Shown: positions 1 through 9,251, counted from the stretch's first letter. The stretch: 64,000 nt of DNA from Micromonospora sp. WMMD1082 (GCF_029626175.1 NZ_JARUBM010000002.1:4357001-4421000), one strand, 5' to 3'. Notes: generated from the sequence alone by a model not told the origin. Translations and numbers: made by a program.

Positions 1-51
1 CGTGGCCAGCGGACCGGCCAGGTCCGCCGCTACGCCTTCCGGCGCAGCTGA
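1..51 (+). CDS. 3' end of an unknown gene (partial)
   Basis: A frame open from base 1 ends at a TGA at 49-51 and encodes only the last 16 residues, ending RRYAFRRS. A strong palindromic terminator follows 8 bases after the stop, which is why I read this as the tail of a real plus-strand gene rather than chance. No function can be assigned. Confidence 0.45.
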   Translation, partial: RGQRTGQVRRYAFRRS

Positions 52-59
52 CGGAGTTC

Positions 60-95
60 CCCGGGTGCGGTCGCCGTACGGCGACCGCACCCGGG
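60..95. terminator. Perfect 36-bp palindrome, bidirectional terminator
   Basis: Bases 60-95 are fully self-complementary around a central GTAC (arm CCCGGGTGCGGTCGCCGT). It sits between a plus-strand stop at 51 and a minus-strand stop at 127, the expected place for a shared terminator of convergent genes. No U-tract follows, as is common in high-GC actinobacteria. Confidence 0.7.
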
Positions 96-126
96 CCTAC
101 CCGCTGGTCGGCGCGGCAGGGCGCCG

Positions 127-636
127 TCAGTGCTCGGCGCAGCAGGGCGTCGGGTCCGGCACCTCGAACGGCGCCAGGCCGCCCGCGTGATGCGGACCGG
201 TCACCAGGACCAGTTCGCCGGCCTGCCACTGCGGCCGGACGAAGTCCCGGGTGTGCACCGGCGTGTCCGGCGCGGCCGACGTCCCGCCCAGCACCACGAC
301 CCGCTCGATCGCGCTGACCGCGATCAGGTCGCCGACGGTGAGCGTGCCGACCATCCGGTCCGCGCCCGGGTAGTGCACCGCCCGGCCCGAGCGGCGGGCG
401 GTGTGCTCGTCCGCCGCCCGGGCCGCCGCGACCCGCAGTTCGGGTCCGGTGTCGGGCAGCGCCGCGAGCCGGTCCGCCGTCGAACCGGCCACGCTGAGCG
501 CCACGTGCGGGTACGGCACGGCGACCAGGTGGGTGCAGACGACCAGGTCCGGCCCGCCGAGCTGCCGTACCTGCCCGTCCAGCCAGTGCTCGGCCTCCCG
601 GACGGTGCGGTGGCCCCGGCTGAGGCCGAGGATCAC
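127..636 (-). CDS. Conserved hypothetical protein (169 aa)
   Basis: The start is taken as the GTG at 636, which overlaps the stop of the upstream PHP gene by four bases (GTGA), so the two are probably translated together. The product begins VILGLSRGHR and ends in CCAEH. No signal peptide or membrane helix is seen. I do not recognise a family. The central HTRDFVRPQWQAGELVLVTG stretch may be a useful search seed. Coupling to the PHP-domain gene suggests a related but unknown role. Confidence 0.65.
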   Translation of the reverse strand: MILGLSRGHRTVREAEHWLDGQVRQLGGPDLVVCTHLVAVPYPHVALSVAGSTADRLAALPDTGPELRVAAARAADEHTARRSGRAVHYPGADRMVGTLTVGDLIAVSAIERVVVLGGTSAAPDTPVHTRDFVRPQWQAGELVLVTGPHHAGGLAPFEVPDPTPCCAEH

Positions 637-2348
637 TGCGGCAGGACCCAGATCGGGTTCGCGTAGAACCAGAGGTCCTCCCACGGGTCGGCGGCCCCGG
701 GGACGTCCAGCGCCGGGCCGAAGGGGTCGACCGCCGCGCCCATCAGGCCGGGCTGGCTGCGCTTGCCGTCCGTGCCGCGGACCCGCAGGTAGAACGGCCG
801 GTCCACCCGGCCGAAGGAGTAGCTGAACGAGACCCGGCCGGTCTTCCTGGTCACCTCGAAGGACTTCACCACCCTGGTGTCCGGGGCGGTGAAGGCGTCC
901 TGGTCGGCGACCGGACCGGTCACCCGGCCGGCGATCACGTCGACGCGGGCGAGCGCCGGCAGGAACTGCGACCAGTTCGGGATGTCGGCCAGGTCGACGT
1001 CGATGGTCACCTCGACGGAGGTGCCGCGCTTGACCCGCAGCACGCCGCCGAGCGGCGTACCCGAGTTGCCGCGCCGGTCACCGGCGATGCGGGCGCGGAC
1101 GTCCAAGCCCTTGATCAGACCACCGTGGTCCACCCAGACGCGGCCGGCGCGCAGGCCGTCCATCACCGCCCGGTAGCTGAAGCCGCTCGCCCCGACGTGG
1201 GTGCGGCTGTACTGGCCCGGCCAGTAGTCGCCGGCATCGGTGATCAGCGGCCCGTAGACCGGGTCGTTGTACCTGCCGTTGAGGTCGAAGTCGCTGCCCG
1301 GCCCCCGCTGCGAGGTGTCCAGGTAGTTGACGTGTGAGTCGGAGTTGGCGCTGATCCACCAGGCGCGCCCCTCGGCGAGCAGGCTGTCCCAGAGCCCGCC
1401 GACGGTCGACGTCATCCAGTCGAACCCGCCCCAGGTGCGGTAGCTCTCCAGCGGGTAGCCGGGGAACGAGTTGGCCGACGGGCTGTTGTCGTAGTAGCCA
1501 CGGGCCCGGCCGCCGCTCTCGCGGGGCAGGCCGGCGGCCTGGTGGCCGGGAGCGCCCTCCATGCCGATGGCGACGCTCGGGTCGGCGTCCCGCCAGGCCC
1601 GGATCTCGTGCGGGGAGTCGATGCCCCGGCGGGCCGGGTGGTTGGCCAGGAAGAGCGCGCCCTCCACGCGGCGCTTGCGGACCGCCTCGCCGAGGAACTT
1701 GATGCCGGCGACGGCGAGCGCCTCGTTGGCCGGGGTGTTGTCGCCGGCGTTGCGCACGCTGCCGTCGAAGGAGTTCTCGAACTCCTTGAGCACGGCGACC
1801 TCGTTGCGTCCCGGGTGGACGAAGACGGTGGCGTGCTCGGCCGCCGGGATGTTCCACTCCAGGCCCTGGTAGATGAGTAGGTCCTTGAGCCGGGCGCGGG
1901 CGGCGACGATGTCCGGGTTGACCTTCTCCACGCCGATCTTCGCGTGGGTCGCGCTGCCGTGGTCGGTGACCACCATCCAGTCCAGGCCGTACGCCCGGGC
2001 GTGCTTGGCCTGGTCGATCACCCGGTACATGGCGTCCGAGCTGTACTGCGTGTGGATGTGGTGGTCGCCGGCGAGCCAGCGGAACCCGCCGGTCGTGCCG
2101 TGGTCGCCGCCGGGCCCGTGGCCGTGGTCGCCGCCGTGGCCGTGGCCGCCCGCCAGCGCGGGCGTGCCGGAGGCCAGCACGGTGGTGGCCGCGCCGGCAC
2201 CGAGCAGGCCGGCGTTGCGCAGGAAGCCGCGCCGGTTGAGGTCGCCCGGCGGCAGTTCCGCGTCGGGGATGGACAGGTCGAGCGCCGGGGGTACGTCGGT
2301 ACCGGCGGCGGAGGCGTGATCGTGATGGTGCTCGTGGCCGTGGCCCAT
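633..2348 (-). CDS. Tat-exported PHP-domain metal-dependent phosphoesterase-like protein
   Basis: From the ATG at 2348 the product is 571 residues. It opens with a His-rich MGHGHEHHHDH segment, then a twin-arginine signal (RRGFLR at about residues 39-44, hydrophobic stretch to about 66), then a second His/Gly-rich stretch. The PHP signature GDHHIHTQYSSD near residue 95 supplies metal ligands, with later VTDHGS, NHPARRG and SANSDSH motifs typical of PHP phosphoesterases. The C-terminal third (from about 430) looks like a beta-rich accessory domain. Export and the His clusters suggest metal binding outside the membrane. The substrate is unknown. The frame is open upstream to 2777, but that would overlap the ykoC-like gene, so the short start is preferred. 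Confidence 0.85.
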   Translation of the reverse strand: MGHGHEHHHDHASAAGTDVPPALDLSIPDAELPPGDLNRRGFLRNAGLLGAGAATTVLASGTPALAGGHGHGGDHGHGPGGDHGTTGGFRWLAGDHHIHTQYSSDAMYRVIDQAKHARAYGLDWMVVTDHGSATHAKIGVEKVNPDIVAARARLKDLLIYQGLEWNIPAAEHATVFVHPGRNEVAVLKEFENSFDGSVRNAGDNTPANEALAVAGIKFLGEAVRKRRVEGALFLANHPARRGIDSPHEIRAWRDADPSVAIGMEGAPGHQAAGLPRESGGRARGYYDNSPSANSFPGYPLESYRTWGGFDWMTSTVGGLWDSLLAEGRAWWISANSDSHVNYLDTSQRGPGSDFDLNGRYNDPVYGPLITDAGDYWPGQYSRTHVGASGFSYRAVMDGLRAGRVWVDHGGLIKGLDVRARIAGDRRGNSGTPLGGVLRVKRGTSVEVTIDVDLADIPNWSQFLPALARVDVIAGRVTGPVADQDAFTAPDTRVVKSFEVTRKTGRVSFSYSFGRVDRPFYLRVRGTDGKRSQPGLMGAAVDPFGPALDVPGAADPWEDLWFYANPIWVLPQ

Positions 2349-2473
2349 CTGCTGCTCCAGTCGATCGAGGAGACGTCGCAGGTCAATCTGGTCGGGCCGG
2401 GGGAACGTCGCGTGTCCCCTTCGCGGCGAACACGCGAACATGCGGACATGCGCCTCCGGCGATATGTGCGCGG

Positions 2474-3274
2474 TCAGCCGAGCAGCGGGCGGAAGGCGCC
2501 GACCGCGACGCTGACCGCCAGCGCGGCACCGGCCAGCGCGGTCGCGCCGACGACGAGCAGCCAGTCGGCCGGACCGAAGTACTGCCGGCGGGCGACCGTG
2601 CGGGGCAGGCCGGAGTCGAAGCCACGGGCGTCCATCGCCACCGCGAGCCGGGTTCCTCGCCGGATCGCCCCGACCAGCAGCGTGAACGCGGTCGAGACGA
2701 ACAGCCGCAGTTTCGCCACCGGGTTGCGGCCCGCCTCCACGCCGCGCGCCCGGCGGGCCATCCCGATCGTCTGCCACTCCTGCCCGAGCAGCGGCACCAA
2801 CCGGAACGCCGCCAACGCGCCGATCGCGAACCGGGCCGGTGCCCTGGCGTTCTGCACCAGGGCGTCGGCCAGGTCGGTCGGGTCGGTGGTGGCGAAGACG
2901 ATCACCCCGGGCAGCGCGACCGCGAACAGCCGCAACACCAGGCCGAGCGCGGTGATCAGCACCCCCGAGGTCACCACGACCGGTCCCGCGTCGAGCAGGA
3001 CGCGCCCCGACCGGTCGGCGGCGAAGAGCACCATGGTGACCAGGACGCCGCCGGCGGCGGCCAGCAGCGGCCAGGCCCGGCGCGCCAGCACGGCGGGGCG
3101 CAGGCCGAACAGGGGCAGTACCGCGAGTTCCACGGCGATCGCGAGGGCCGGCGCGACCGGATCCAGCGTCGCCATCAGCGGGAACGCGAACAGCAGGGCC
3201 GCCGCCAGCTTGGCCACCGGGTTGCGCCGGGCCAGCGGCGCGTCCGGCCGGGCGATCGGCTCCAGGTTGATCAC
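2474..3274 (-). CDS. ykoC: ECF transporter transmembrane T component (YkoC/EcfT-like)
   Basis: 266-residue integral membrane protein with about five to six hydrophobic segments. It has the coupling-helix motifs of EcfT proteins: ARRARG near residue 178 and AMDARGF near residue 219, which contact the two ATPase domains. It overlaps the ATPase gene by four bases (3271-3274). With the YkoD- and YkoE-like genes and the TPP riboswitch it forms a complete uptake system for thiamine or its hydroxymethylpyrimidine precursor. The substrate is inferred from the riboswitch and YkoE, not from this subunit. Confidence 0.9.
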   Translation of the reverse strand: MINLEPIARPDAPLARRNPVAKLAAALLFAFPLMATLDPVAPALAIAVELAVLPLFGLRPAVLARRAWPLLAAAGGVLVTMVLFAADRSGRVLLDAGPVVVTSGVLITALGLVLRLFAVALPGVIVFATTDPTDLADALVQNARAPARFAIGALAAFRLVPLLGQEWQTIGMARRARGVEAGRNPVAKLRLFVSTAFTLLVGAIRRGTRLAVAMDARGFDSGLPRTVARRQYFGPADWLLVVGATALAGAALAVSVAVGAFRPLLG

Positions 3275-4803
3275 CGCTGCTCCGGCCGGTCGCCGTCGGA
3301 TGCGGTCACTGCCGTGCCGGGGGGCGCTGCCGTGCCGGGGGGCGGGGGCGGTGCCGGTGTGCGGTCGAGGGTCAGCGTGCGATCGGCCAGCGCGGCCACG
3401 AACTCGGCGTCATGGGTGACCGTGACCAGGCCGTGCCCGGCGTCGCGGAGGTCCGCGAAGAGGTCCACCAGTTCCCGCCAGGTCCGCCGGTCCTGGCCGA
3501 AGGTGGGTTCGTCACAGATCAGCAGGCGGGGCGCGGTGGCCAGGGCGGTCGCCACGCTAAGCCGCCGCGCCTCCCCACCGGAGAGGGTGTACGGGTTGGC
3601 GGCGGCGAGCGTGGTCAGCCGCAGCCGGTCCAGCAGCGCGTCCACCCGCTCCCGGACCGCCGCCTCGGGTGCTCCGGTACGTCGTGGACCGAGCGCCAGT
3701 TCGTCGAAGACCGTGCCGGTGACGAACTGGTGCTCGGGGTCCTGGAACACCGAGCCGATCCGGCGGGCCAGCGCGGGCGCCCGCCAGCGGTGCGGGGGTT
3801 TACCGGCATCGGCCCCGGCCAGCTCGGCGCTGGCCACCAGTCGCCCGCTGCCCGGTCGTCCGCTGTCCGGTCGCAGCAGCCCGCCGAGCAGCAACGCGAG
3901 GGTGGACTTGCCGGCGCCGTTCGGGCCGAGGACGGCGAGCGCCTCACCGGCGCGTACGGTCAGGTCGGTGGGGGTGAGCCGGGGCGGGTGGCCGAGCTGT
4001 TCCGCGGTGAGCAGCACCTCGCCGGTCGGCGTGGTGGCCCGGCGCGCGGGGATCTCCCGGCCGGGCACCCAGACCCCCTCGGCGGCGAGCGCGTCGCCGT
4101 GCCGGCCGAAGACCGCCTCGGGGGTGCCGTCCGCGCGGACGCCGCCACCGGGGGCCAGCACGATCACCCGGTCGACCAGCGGCAGCGCCTCGGCGACCCG
4201 GTGCTCGACCAGGATCAGCGTGGTGTCGGCGTCCACCGCCCGGGTGAGCGCGGCGCGGATCAGGGCCGCCCCGGCCGGGTCGAGGTTCGCGGTCGGCTCG
4301 TCGAGCAGCAGTAGTTCCGGGCGCAGGGCGAGCACCCCGGCCAGCGCGAGCCGCTGCTGTTCGCCGCCGGAGAGCGCCGCCGTGGGCCGGTCACGGTGGT
4401 ACGGGAAGCCGACCCGGTGCAGCGCCTCGTCGACGCGCGGCCAGATCTCCCCGGCCGGTACGCCCCGGTTCTCCAGGCCGAACGCGACGTCGTCGCCGCA
4501 CCGGGCCATCACCAGCTGGGTCTCCGGGTCCTGGAAGACGATGCCGACCCGGTCGCGGGCCTGTCGCGGGTCGAGCCCGCCGATCTCGACGCTGCCCTCC
4601 TGCTCGCCGGAGTCCTCCGGCAGCAGCCCGGCCAGCGCCGCGAGCAGGGTGCTCTTCCCCGCCCCCGAGGGCCCCAGCAGCAGCACCCGCTCGCCCCGTT
4701 CGACACGCAGATCCACCCCGCGTACCGCCCAGGCCCGCCGCCCCGCATGCCGCCACCCAAACCCCCGCACCCACAACCCACCCATTCCACCCACCCCCTC
4801 CAC
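3271..4803 (-). CDS. ykoD: ECF transporter duplicated ATPase (YkoD-like)
   Basis: 510 residues holding two fused ABC ATPase domains. The first has Walker A GPSGAGKST, signature LSGGEQQR and Walker B LLLLDEPTA. The second has GPNGAGKST, LSGGEARR and LLICDEPTFG, with a switch His in each. A Pro-rich tail follows the second domain. It powers the ykoC/ykoE membrane parts. The start at 4803 is the first in frame; an ATG six codons later (4785) is equally possible. It is separated from ykoE by a 61-bp palindromic repeat, so the operon is interrupted by a potential stem-loop. Confidence 0.92.
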   Translation of the reverse strand: MEGVGGMGGLWVRGFGWRHAGRRAWAVRGVDLRVERGERVLLLGPSGAGKSTLLAALAGLLPEDSGEQEGSVEIGGLDPRQARDRVGIVFQDPETQLVMARCGDDVAFGLENRGVPAGEIWPRVDEALHRVGFPYHRDRPTAALSGGEQQRLALAGVLALRPELLLLDEPTANLDPAGAALIRAALTRAVDADTTLILVEHRVAEALPLVDRVIVLAPGGGVRADGTPEAVFGRHGDALAAEGVWVPGREIPARRATTPTGEVLLTAEQLGHPPRLTPTDLTVRAGEALAVLGPNGAGKSTLALLLGGLLRPDSGRPGSGRLVASAELAGADAGKPPHRWRAPALARRIGSVFQDPEHQFVTGTVFDELALGPRRTGAPEAAVRERVDALLDRLRLTTLAAANPYTLSGGEARRLSVATALATAPRLLICDEPTFGQDRRTWRELVDLFADLRDAGHGLVTVTHDAEFVAALADRTLTLDRTPAPPPPPGTAAPPGTAVTASDGDRPEQR

Positions 4804-4828
4804 TCGCCCTCACCCCCATCCCCACCCG

Positions 4829-4889
4829 GTTGATCATGAAGTTGGCGGGTGGTTTGGAGATCGAAACGCCCGCTAACTTCATGATCAAC
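4829..4889. repeat. Palindromic repeat, TGATCATGAAGTT family (copy 1)
   Basis: Arms 4829-4849 and 4869-4889 are inverted repeats of 21 bp with one mismatch that still pairs as G-U. The outer arm begins GTTGATCATGAAGTT. The same arm sequence recurs at 54291-54347, so this is a dispersed element and not a private terminator. Here it lies inside the ykoE-ykoD intergenic gap of an operon. Confidence 0.85.
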
Positions 4890-4903
4890 ACGAAAGGGGT
4901 GGG

Positions 4904-5494
4904 TTAGATGGGGGTGCGGGTGCGGGCGGCGGGGAAGCGGTCGAGGGCGCCGGTGCGGGCGAGTGCCCTGGTGAGGGCGTGGGCGCCGGCGCCGGCGATC
5001 ACCGTGGCGCTGACGATGGTGAGCAGCGCGTACGGGATGCGGTAGGTCGCGATGTCGCGTCCGGCGTTCCAGTAGACGAAGTCGAAGATCGCCGCGCTGA
5101 GACCGGTCAGCGCACCGGCCAGCACGGCGATCGGCAGTCGGTACGAGCGGTACCGGAAGGCGGCGAACGCCAACTCGGCACCGACGCCCTGCATCAGGCC
5201 CTGCAACAGCACGATGCCGCCCCACTGGCTGCCCAGCAGTGCCGAGACGATCGCCGCCAGCAGTTCGCAGTACAGCGCGGCACCGGGCTTGCGGATGATC
5301 AGGCCGCCGAGGACGGCTGGTACCAGCCAGACGCCGTAGATGAGCGTCTGCGCCGGCGGGAAGAAGCTGAAGGCGGCGTCGGTGGCACTCCAGACCAGGC
5401 CCCAGGCCCAGAAGATGACGCCGAAGGCGACGGCGATGACCGAGGCCACGACGATGTCGATGGTGCGCCAGCGGTTGCTGTCGGTGGTCTTCAC
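4904..5494 (-). CDS. ykoE: ECF transporter S component for thiamine precursor (YkoE-like)
   Basis: From the GTG at 5494 (GGGAG about 8 bases upstream) the product is 196 residues beginning VKTTDSNRWRTIDIVV. It has five or six membrane spans and the conserved YkoE features WSATDAAFSFFPP and WLVPAVLGGLIIRKPGAA. YkoE is the substrate-binding subunit of the YkoEDC hydroxymethylpyrimidine/thiamine importer. The open frame continues to 5599, but that extension reads through the riboswitch and lacks a ribosome site. It is first in the operon and directly controlled by the TPP riboswitch. Confidence 0.9.
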   Translation of the reverse strand: MKTTDSNRWRTIDIVVASVIAVAFGVIFWAWGLVWSATDAAFSFFPPAQTLIYGVWLVPAVLGGLIIRKPGAALYCELLAAIVSALLGSQWGGIVLLQGLMQGVGAELAFAAFRYRSYRLPIAVLAGALTGLSAAIFDFVYWNAGRDIATYRIPYALLTIVSATVIAGAGAHALTRALARTGALDRFPAARTRTPI

Positions 5495-5583
5495 GATGGT
5501 TGCTCCCAGTTCATGGTCGAACCAGGCAAGACGCACGCCCCGCCCGGCGGTGCCGGACAATGGCGGGCTGGAGGTGGACCGAA

Positions 5584-5672
<89 letters not shown>

Positions 5673-5687
5673 TGTCTGTCCCGCCGA

Positions 5688-5716
5688 CGCTAACACCATT
5701 GAAGATCGACAGACAA
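5688..5716 (-). promoter_or_regulatory. Candidate promoter for the ykoEDC riboswitch transcript
   Basis: On the minus strand TTGTCT (5716-5711) and TTAGCG (5693-5688) are spaced 17 bases and lie just upstream of the riboswitch. The -35 is a fair match, the -10 weak. The call rests mostly on position. The remaining bases to 5868 show nothing else I can name. Confidence 0.3.
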
Positions 5717-5868
5717 TGTGATCTTCGCAGGTCACGACGGATGCTCGCGTCCGGAGCCACAACGGCGGCGGGGAAGTTCGGTGGGGGCGATTCTGTGACA
5801 TTCATCGACGGTGCCGGCAGCGGGCGGTAATCTCAGGCCGCCGATCCGCACGGGCCGAGGGGCGACGG

Positions 5869-6954
5869 GTGACCACAGACACTGACCGGGCCGCGTCGGC
5901 CGGCGAACCGGAGGGTCGCCCCGGGGGCATCGCCACCGAGGTAAACCCCCCGGAGGTACGCGCACCGGAGCCCGCCGCCGACGAGCCGCCCCGGCGGTGG
6001 CTCGGCGACCGGATCGGCTCGGTCGAGATCCTGGCGGCGCTGCTGGTCCTGCTGATCATCTTCCGTGATCCGCTGGCCGGGGCACTGGACGATTCACGCC
6101 TGCAGACCTGGACCACCGTCTTCGTCTCGATCATGGTGCAGGCGGTGCCGTTCCTGGTCTTCGGGGTGCTGCTCTCCGCCGTGATCGCGGTCTTCGTACC
6201 CCGGTCGTTCTGGGCGCGGGCGCTGCCCCGGCATCCGGCCCTGGCGGTGCCGGCGGCCAGCGCGGCCGGGGTGGTGCTGCCGGGCTGCGAGTGCGGGTCG
6301 GTGCCGATCGCCGGTTCGCTGATTCGGCGGGGCGTCACGCCGGCCGCCGCGCTGGCCTTCCTGCTCGCCGCCCCGGCGGTCAATCCGATCGTGCTCACCG
6401 CCACCGCGGTCGCCTTTCCGAACAACCCCGAGATGGTCCTCGCCCGCGGCGTCGCCAGTCTCGTCGTGGCGATGGTCATGGGCTGGCTCTGGCTGCGGCT
6501 CGGGCGCACCGAGTGGATCAGGATGCCGCGCCGGCCGGAGCTGGACGACGCCTCCCGGGGCCGGGCCTTCTGGGCCGCGGTCCGCCACGACGTGACCCAC
6601 GCCGGTGGCTTCCTGGTGCTCGGCGCGATGGCCGCCGCCAGCATCAACGTGCTGGTACCGGAGCGGTGGTTGCAGACCCTCGCCGACAACGCCTGGTTGT
6701 CGATCCTCGCGCTGGCGCTGCTCGCCGTGCTGCTCTCGCTCTGCTCGGAGGCGGACGCCTTCGTCGCGGCCTCGCTGTCGCAGTTCTCCCTCACGTCCCG
6801 ACTGGTCTTCCTGGTGGTGGGGCCGATGGTCGATCTCAAGCTCGTCTCGATGCAGGCCGGCGTCTTCGGCCGCCGGTTCGCCTTCCGGTTCGCGCCGACC
6901 ACGTTCGCGGTGGCCCTGCTGGTGGCCACCGGAGCCGGGGCGGTGCTGCTGTGA
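5869..6954 (+). CDS. UPF0718-family membrane permease
   Basis: 361 residues from the GTG at 5869. A Pro/Glu-rich cytosolic N-terminus of about 45 residues precedes about eight membrane spans. The family hallmark PGCECGSVPIAGSLIRRG (a CxC within a membrane loop) is present, and LLAAPAVNPIVL and CSEADAFVAASL recur later. UPF0718 proteins are proposed metal or small-thiol-compound permeases; no substrate is settled. It overlaps the next gene by four bases (GTGA), and its usual TIGR03943 partner is that gene. Confidence 0.88.
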   Translation: MTTDTDRAASAGEPEGRPGGIATEVNPPEVRAPEPAADEPPRRWLGDRIGSVEILAALLVLLIIFRDPLAGALDDSRLQTWTTVFVSIMVQAVPFLVFGVLLSAVIAVFVPRSFWARALPRHPALAVPAASAAGVVLPGCECGSVPIAGSLIRRGVTPAAALAFLLAAPAVNPIVLTATAVAFPNNPEMVLARGVASLVVAMVMGWLWLRLGRTEWIRMPRRPELDDASRGRAFWAAVRHDVTHAGGFLVLGAMAAASINVLVPERWLQTLADNAWLSILALALLAVLLSLCSEADAFVAASLSQFSLTSRLVFLVVGPMVDLKLVSMQAGVFGRRFAFRFAPTTFAVALLVATGAGAVLL

Positions 6955-7721
6955 ACCGGCAGGCGCAGGCGGTGGTCCTGCTGCTGCTCGGCGGCGCGGT
7001 GATCCGGGCCAGCGTCACCGACCTCTACCTGCGGTACGTCAAGGAAGGGCTGCGCCCGTTCCTGATCGCCGCCGGCGTGCTGCTGATCGCCGCCGCGATC
7101 ATGACGCTCTGGTACGAGCTGCGCCCGGCCGCCCCCCGCGCGCTCGCCCCGGCCGGCGCCGGTGACCCGGCGGCCGGCTCCGGCCCGGATCACGACGGGC
7201 ACGACGGGCATGGGCACGCCCATCACGAGCCGCGGGTCGGCTGGCTGCTCATCCTGCCCGTGCTCGGTCTGCTGCTGGTCGCCCCGCCGGCCCTCGGGTC
7301 GTACGCGGCGGGTCAGGCCGGCACCGCGCTCGGCTCCCAGCAGCAGTCGGACTACCCGCCGCTGCCCGAGGGCGACCCGGTGCAGGTCAGCGTCCTCGAC
7401 TACGCCTCGCGGGCGCTGTTCGACCGGGGCGCCTCGATCGGCGACCGGCGGGTGCAGCTCACCGGCTTCATCACCACCGGCGCGGACGGCCAGCCGATCC
7501 TGGCCCGGATGGTGCTGTCCTGCTGCGCCGCCGACGGTCGGCCGATCAAGCTGGGGCTCACCGGCGACGTACCGGCCGGGCTGCCCGACGACAGCTGGGT
7601 GGAGGTGACCGGCCGCTACACCGACCGGCTCGGCCGGGATCCGGTCAACGACGCCGAGATCCCCTACCTTGAGGTCGAGTCCTGGCGGCAGGTGCCCGTC
7701 CCCAAGCGCCCGTACGACTGA
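6951..7721 (+). CDS. TIGR03943-family putative permease subunit
   Basis: 256 residues from the GTG at 6951. Two N-terminal membrane helices are followed by a His/Asp-rich linker (HDGHDGHGHAHHEP), a third helix, and a soluble C-terminal domain with the paired cysteines LSCCAADGRPIKLGL and the ending EIPYLEV. This matches the TIGR03943 partner of UPF0718 permeases. The His cluster suggests metal contact. The partnership is well known from genome context; the substrate is not. Confidence 0.85.
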   Translation: MNRQAQAVVLLLLGGAVIRASVTDLYLRYVKEGLRPFLIAAGVLLIAAAIMTLWYELRPAAPRALAPAGAGDPAAGSGPDHDGHDGHGHAHHEPRVGWLLILPVLGLLLVAPPALGSYAAGQAGTALGSQQQSDYPPLPEGDPVQVSVLDYASRALFDRGASIGDRRVQLTGFITTGADGQPILARMVLSCCAADGRPIKLGLTGDVPAGLPDDSWVEVTGRYTDRLGRDPVNDAEIPYLEVESWRQVPVPKRPYD

Positions 7722-7821
7722 GTTCCTGCCGTTGGACGGAGCGCGAGGCCGGACGGTGCCCACGCACCGCAAGGCTCACCGGCCCGTCGGGAGCGTGGCG
7801 GCCATCGGTAGGCTGCCAGGC

Positions 7822-8652
7822 ATGCGCATCGATGCCCGAGGTCTGCGTTTCGACGTCACCGCCGGCGGCCCGGAGCAGGGCGAACCGGTGCTGCTGCTGC
7901 ACGGATTTCCGCAGCACTCGGGCGAGTGGGCGGGTGTGCTGCCCGCCCTGCACGCCGCGGGTCTGCGCACCTACGCGCTGGACCAGCGGGGCTACTCGCC
8001 GCAGGCCCGGCCCACGCAGGTCGAGGCGTACCGGCTGGGTGAGCTGGTCGCCGACGCGACGGCCGTGCTGGACGCCCTCGGCGTGACCGCCGCACACGTG
8101 GTCGGGCACGACTGGGGCGCCGTCGTCGGCTGGGCGCTCGCCGCCGCCCACCCCGGCCGAGTGCGTACGCTGACCGCGGTCTCCGTGCCGCATCCGGCCG
8201 CCATGGCCCACGCGCTGACCAACGATCCACAGCAGAAGGCGCGCTCGGCGTACATGCTGCTGTTCCGGCGGCCCGTGGTGGCCGAGCGGACGCTGCTGGC
8301 GCTCGGCGGTGCCGGCCTGCGCCGGCTGCTGCAGGGGGTCGGGGACGCCGCGCGGGTGGCCGCGTACGCCGATCCGATGCGCGAGCCGGGCGCGCTGACC
8401 GCGACGCTCAACTGGTACCGGGCGATGTCCCGGACGGACCTGGCGGCGACCGGCCCGGTCGGGGTGCCGACCACCTTCGTCTGGAGCGACCGTGACGTGG
8501 CCATCGGGCGCGTCGCCGCCGAGGCGTGCGCCGCCCAGGTGACCGGGGACTACCGCTTCGTCGAACTGGCCGGGGTCACCCACTGGATCCCGGACGAGGC
8601 GCCGGCGCCGCTGGCCGAGGCGATCCTGGCCCGGGTACGCCGGGACTCCTGA
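7822..8652 (+). CDS. Alpha/beta hydrolase, epoxide-hydrolase/haloalkane-dehalogenase type
   Basis: 276 residues from the ATG at 7822. Oxyanion-hole motif HGFPQHSGEW, nucleophile elbow GHDWGAVVG with Asp as nucleophile (as in epoxide hydrolases and dehalogenases), acid in WSDRDVAI, and catalytic His in GVTHWIPDEAP. A cap domain lies between about residues 130 and 190. Cytosolic, no signal. Asp rather than Ser in the elbow argues against an esterase. The natural substrate cannot be told from sequence. Confidence 0.88.
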   Translation: MRIDARGLRFDVTAGGPEQGEPVLLLHGFPQHSGEWAGVLPALHAAGLRTYALDQRGYSPQARPTQVEAYRLGELVADATAVLDALGVTAAHVVGHDWGAVVGWALAAAHPGRVRTLTAVSVPHPAAMAHALTNDPQQKARSAYMLLFRRPVVAERTLLALGGAGLRRLLQGVGDAARVAAYADPMREPGALTATLNWYRAMSRTDLAATGPVGVPTTFVWSDRDVAIGRVAAEACAAQVTGDYRFVELAGVTHWIPDEAPAPLAEAILARVRRDS

Positions 8653-8736
8653 GCGGGTTTCGCGTCACCGGCCGTGGGGCAGAAGCGTTGCCGCCGGCGG
8701 GGAGCAGCCGGCGCAGATTCCCCCCGGAGGTCCGCG

Positions 8737-9237
8737 GTGTCGAAGGAGACCGAGAAACAGCGGTGGCAGCGCAACTTCGCCGACCTGCTGCAGGAGTTGC
8801 GGGTCGCGCAGACCGGTGTGCAGATCCTCTTCGCCTTCCTGCTCACCCTGCCGTTCAGCAACGGGTTCACGCGTACCACGCCGTTCCAGCGGGACGTCTA
8901 CATCGTCGCGCTGCTCGCGGCGGCGGGCGCCACCGCGATGATCATTTCTCCGGTGGCCTTCCACCGGGCGCTGTTCCGGCAGGGGCGCAAGCCGGAACTG
9001 GTGCGTTTCGCCCACCGGATGGCCAGTGCCGGCCTCGCCTTCATGCTGGTCGCGATGGTGAGTTCGGTACTGCTGATCACCGACTTCGTGCTCGCCCGGC
9101 CGATCGCCTTCCTGCTCAGTGCCCTGACCGGCCTGTGGTTCCTGACCTTCTGGATGGTCCTGCCGTTCACCCGGCGCAACTGGGGCGACGACGATATCGA
9201 CGACGACGAGGACCCGAGCGGGCTCTCCCAGGGCTGA
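8737..9237 (+). CDS. DUF6328-type four-helix membrane protein
   Basis: 166 residues from the GTG at 8737, preceded by CCGGAGG six bases upstream; the frame opens earlier (8674) without a ribosome site. The N-terminus KETEKQRWQRNFADLLQELR is followed by four hydrophobic segments and an acidic tail (DDDIDDDED). The pattern fits the actinobacterial DUF6328 family, function unknown. It is the last host gene before the prophage. Confidence 0.8.
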   Translation: MSKETEKQRWQRNFADLLQELRVAQTGVQILFAFLLTLPFSNGFTRTTPFQRDVYIVALLAAAGATAMIISPVAFHRALFRQGRKPELVRFAHRMASAGLAFMLVAMVSSVLLITDFVLARPIAFLLSALTGLWFLTFWMVLPFTRRNWGDDDIDDDEDPSGLSQG

Positions 9238-9251
9238 CCCCGGCAAGCGGC

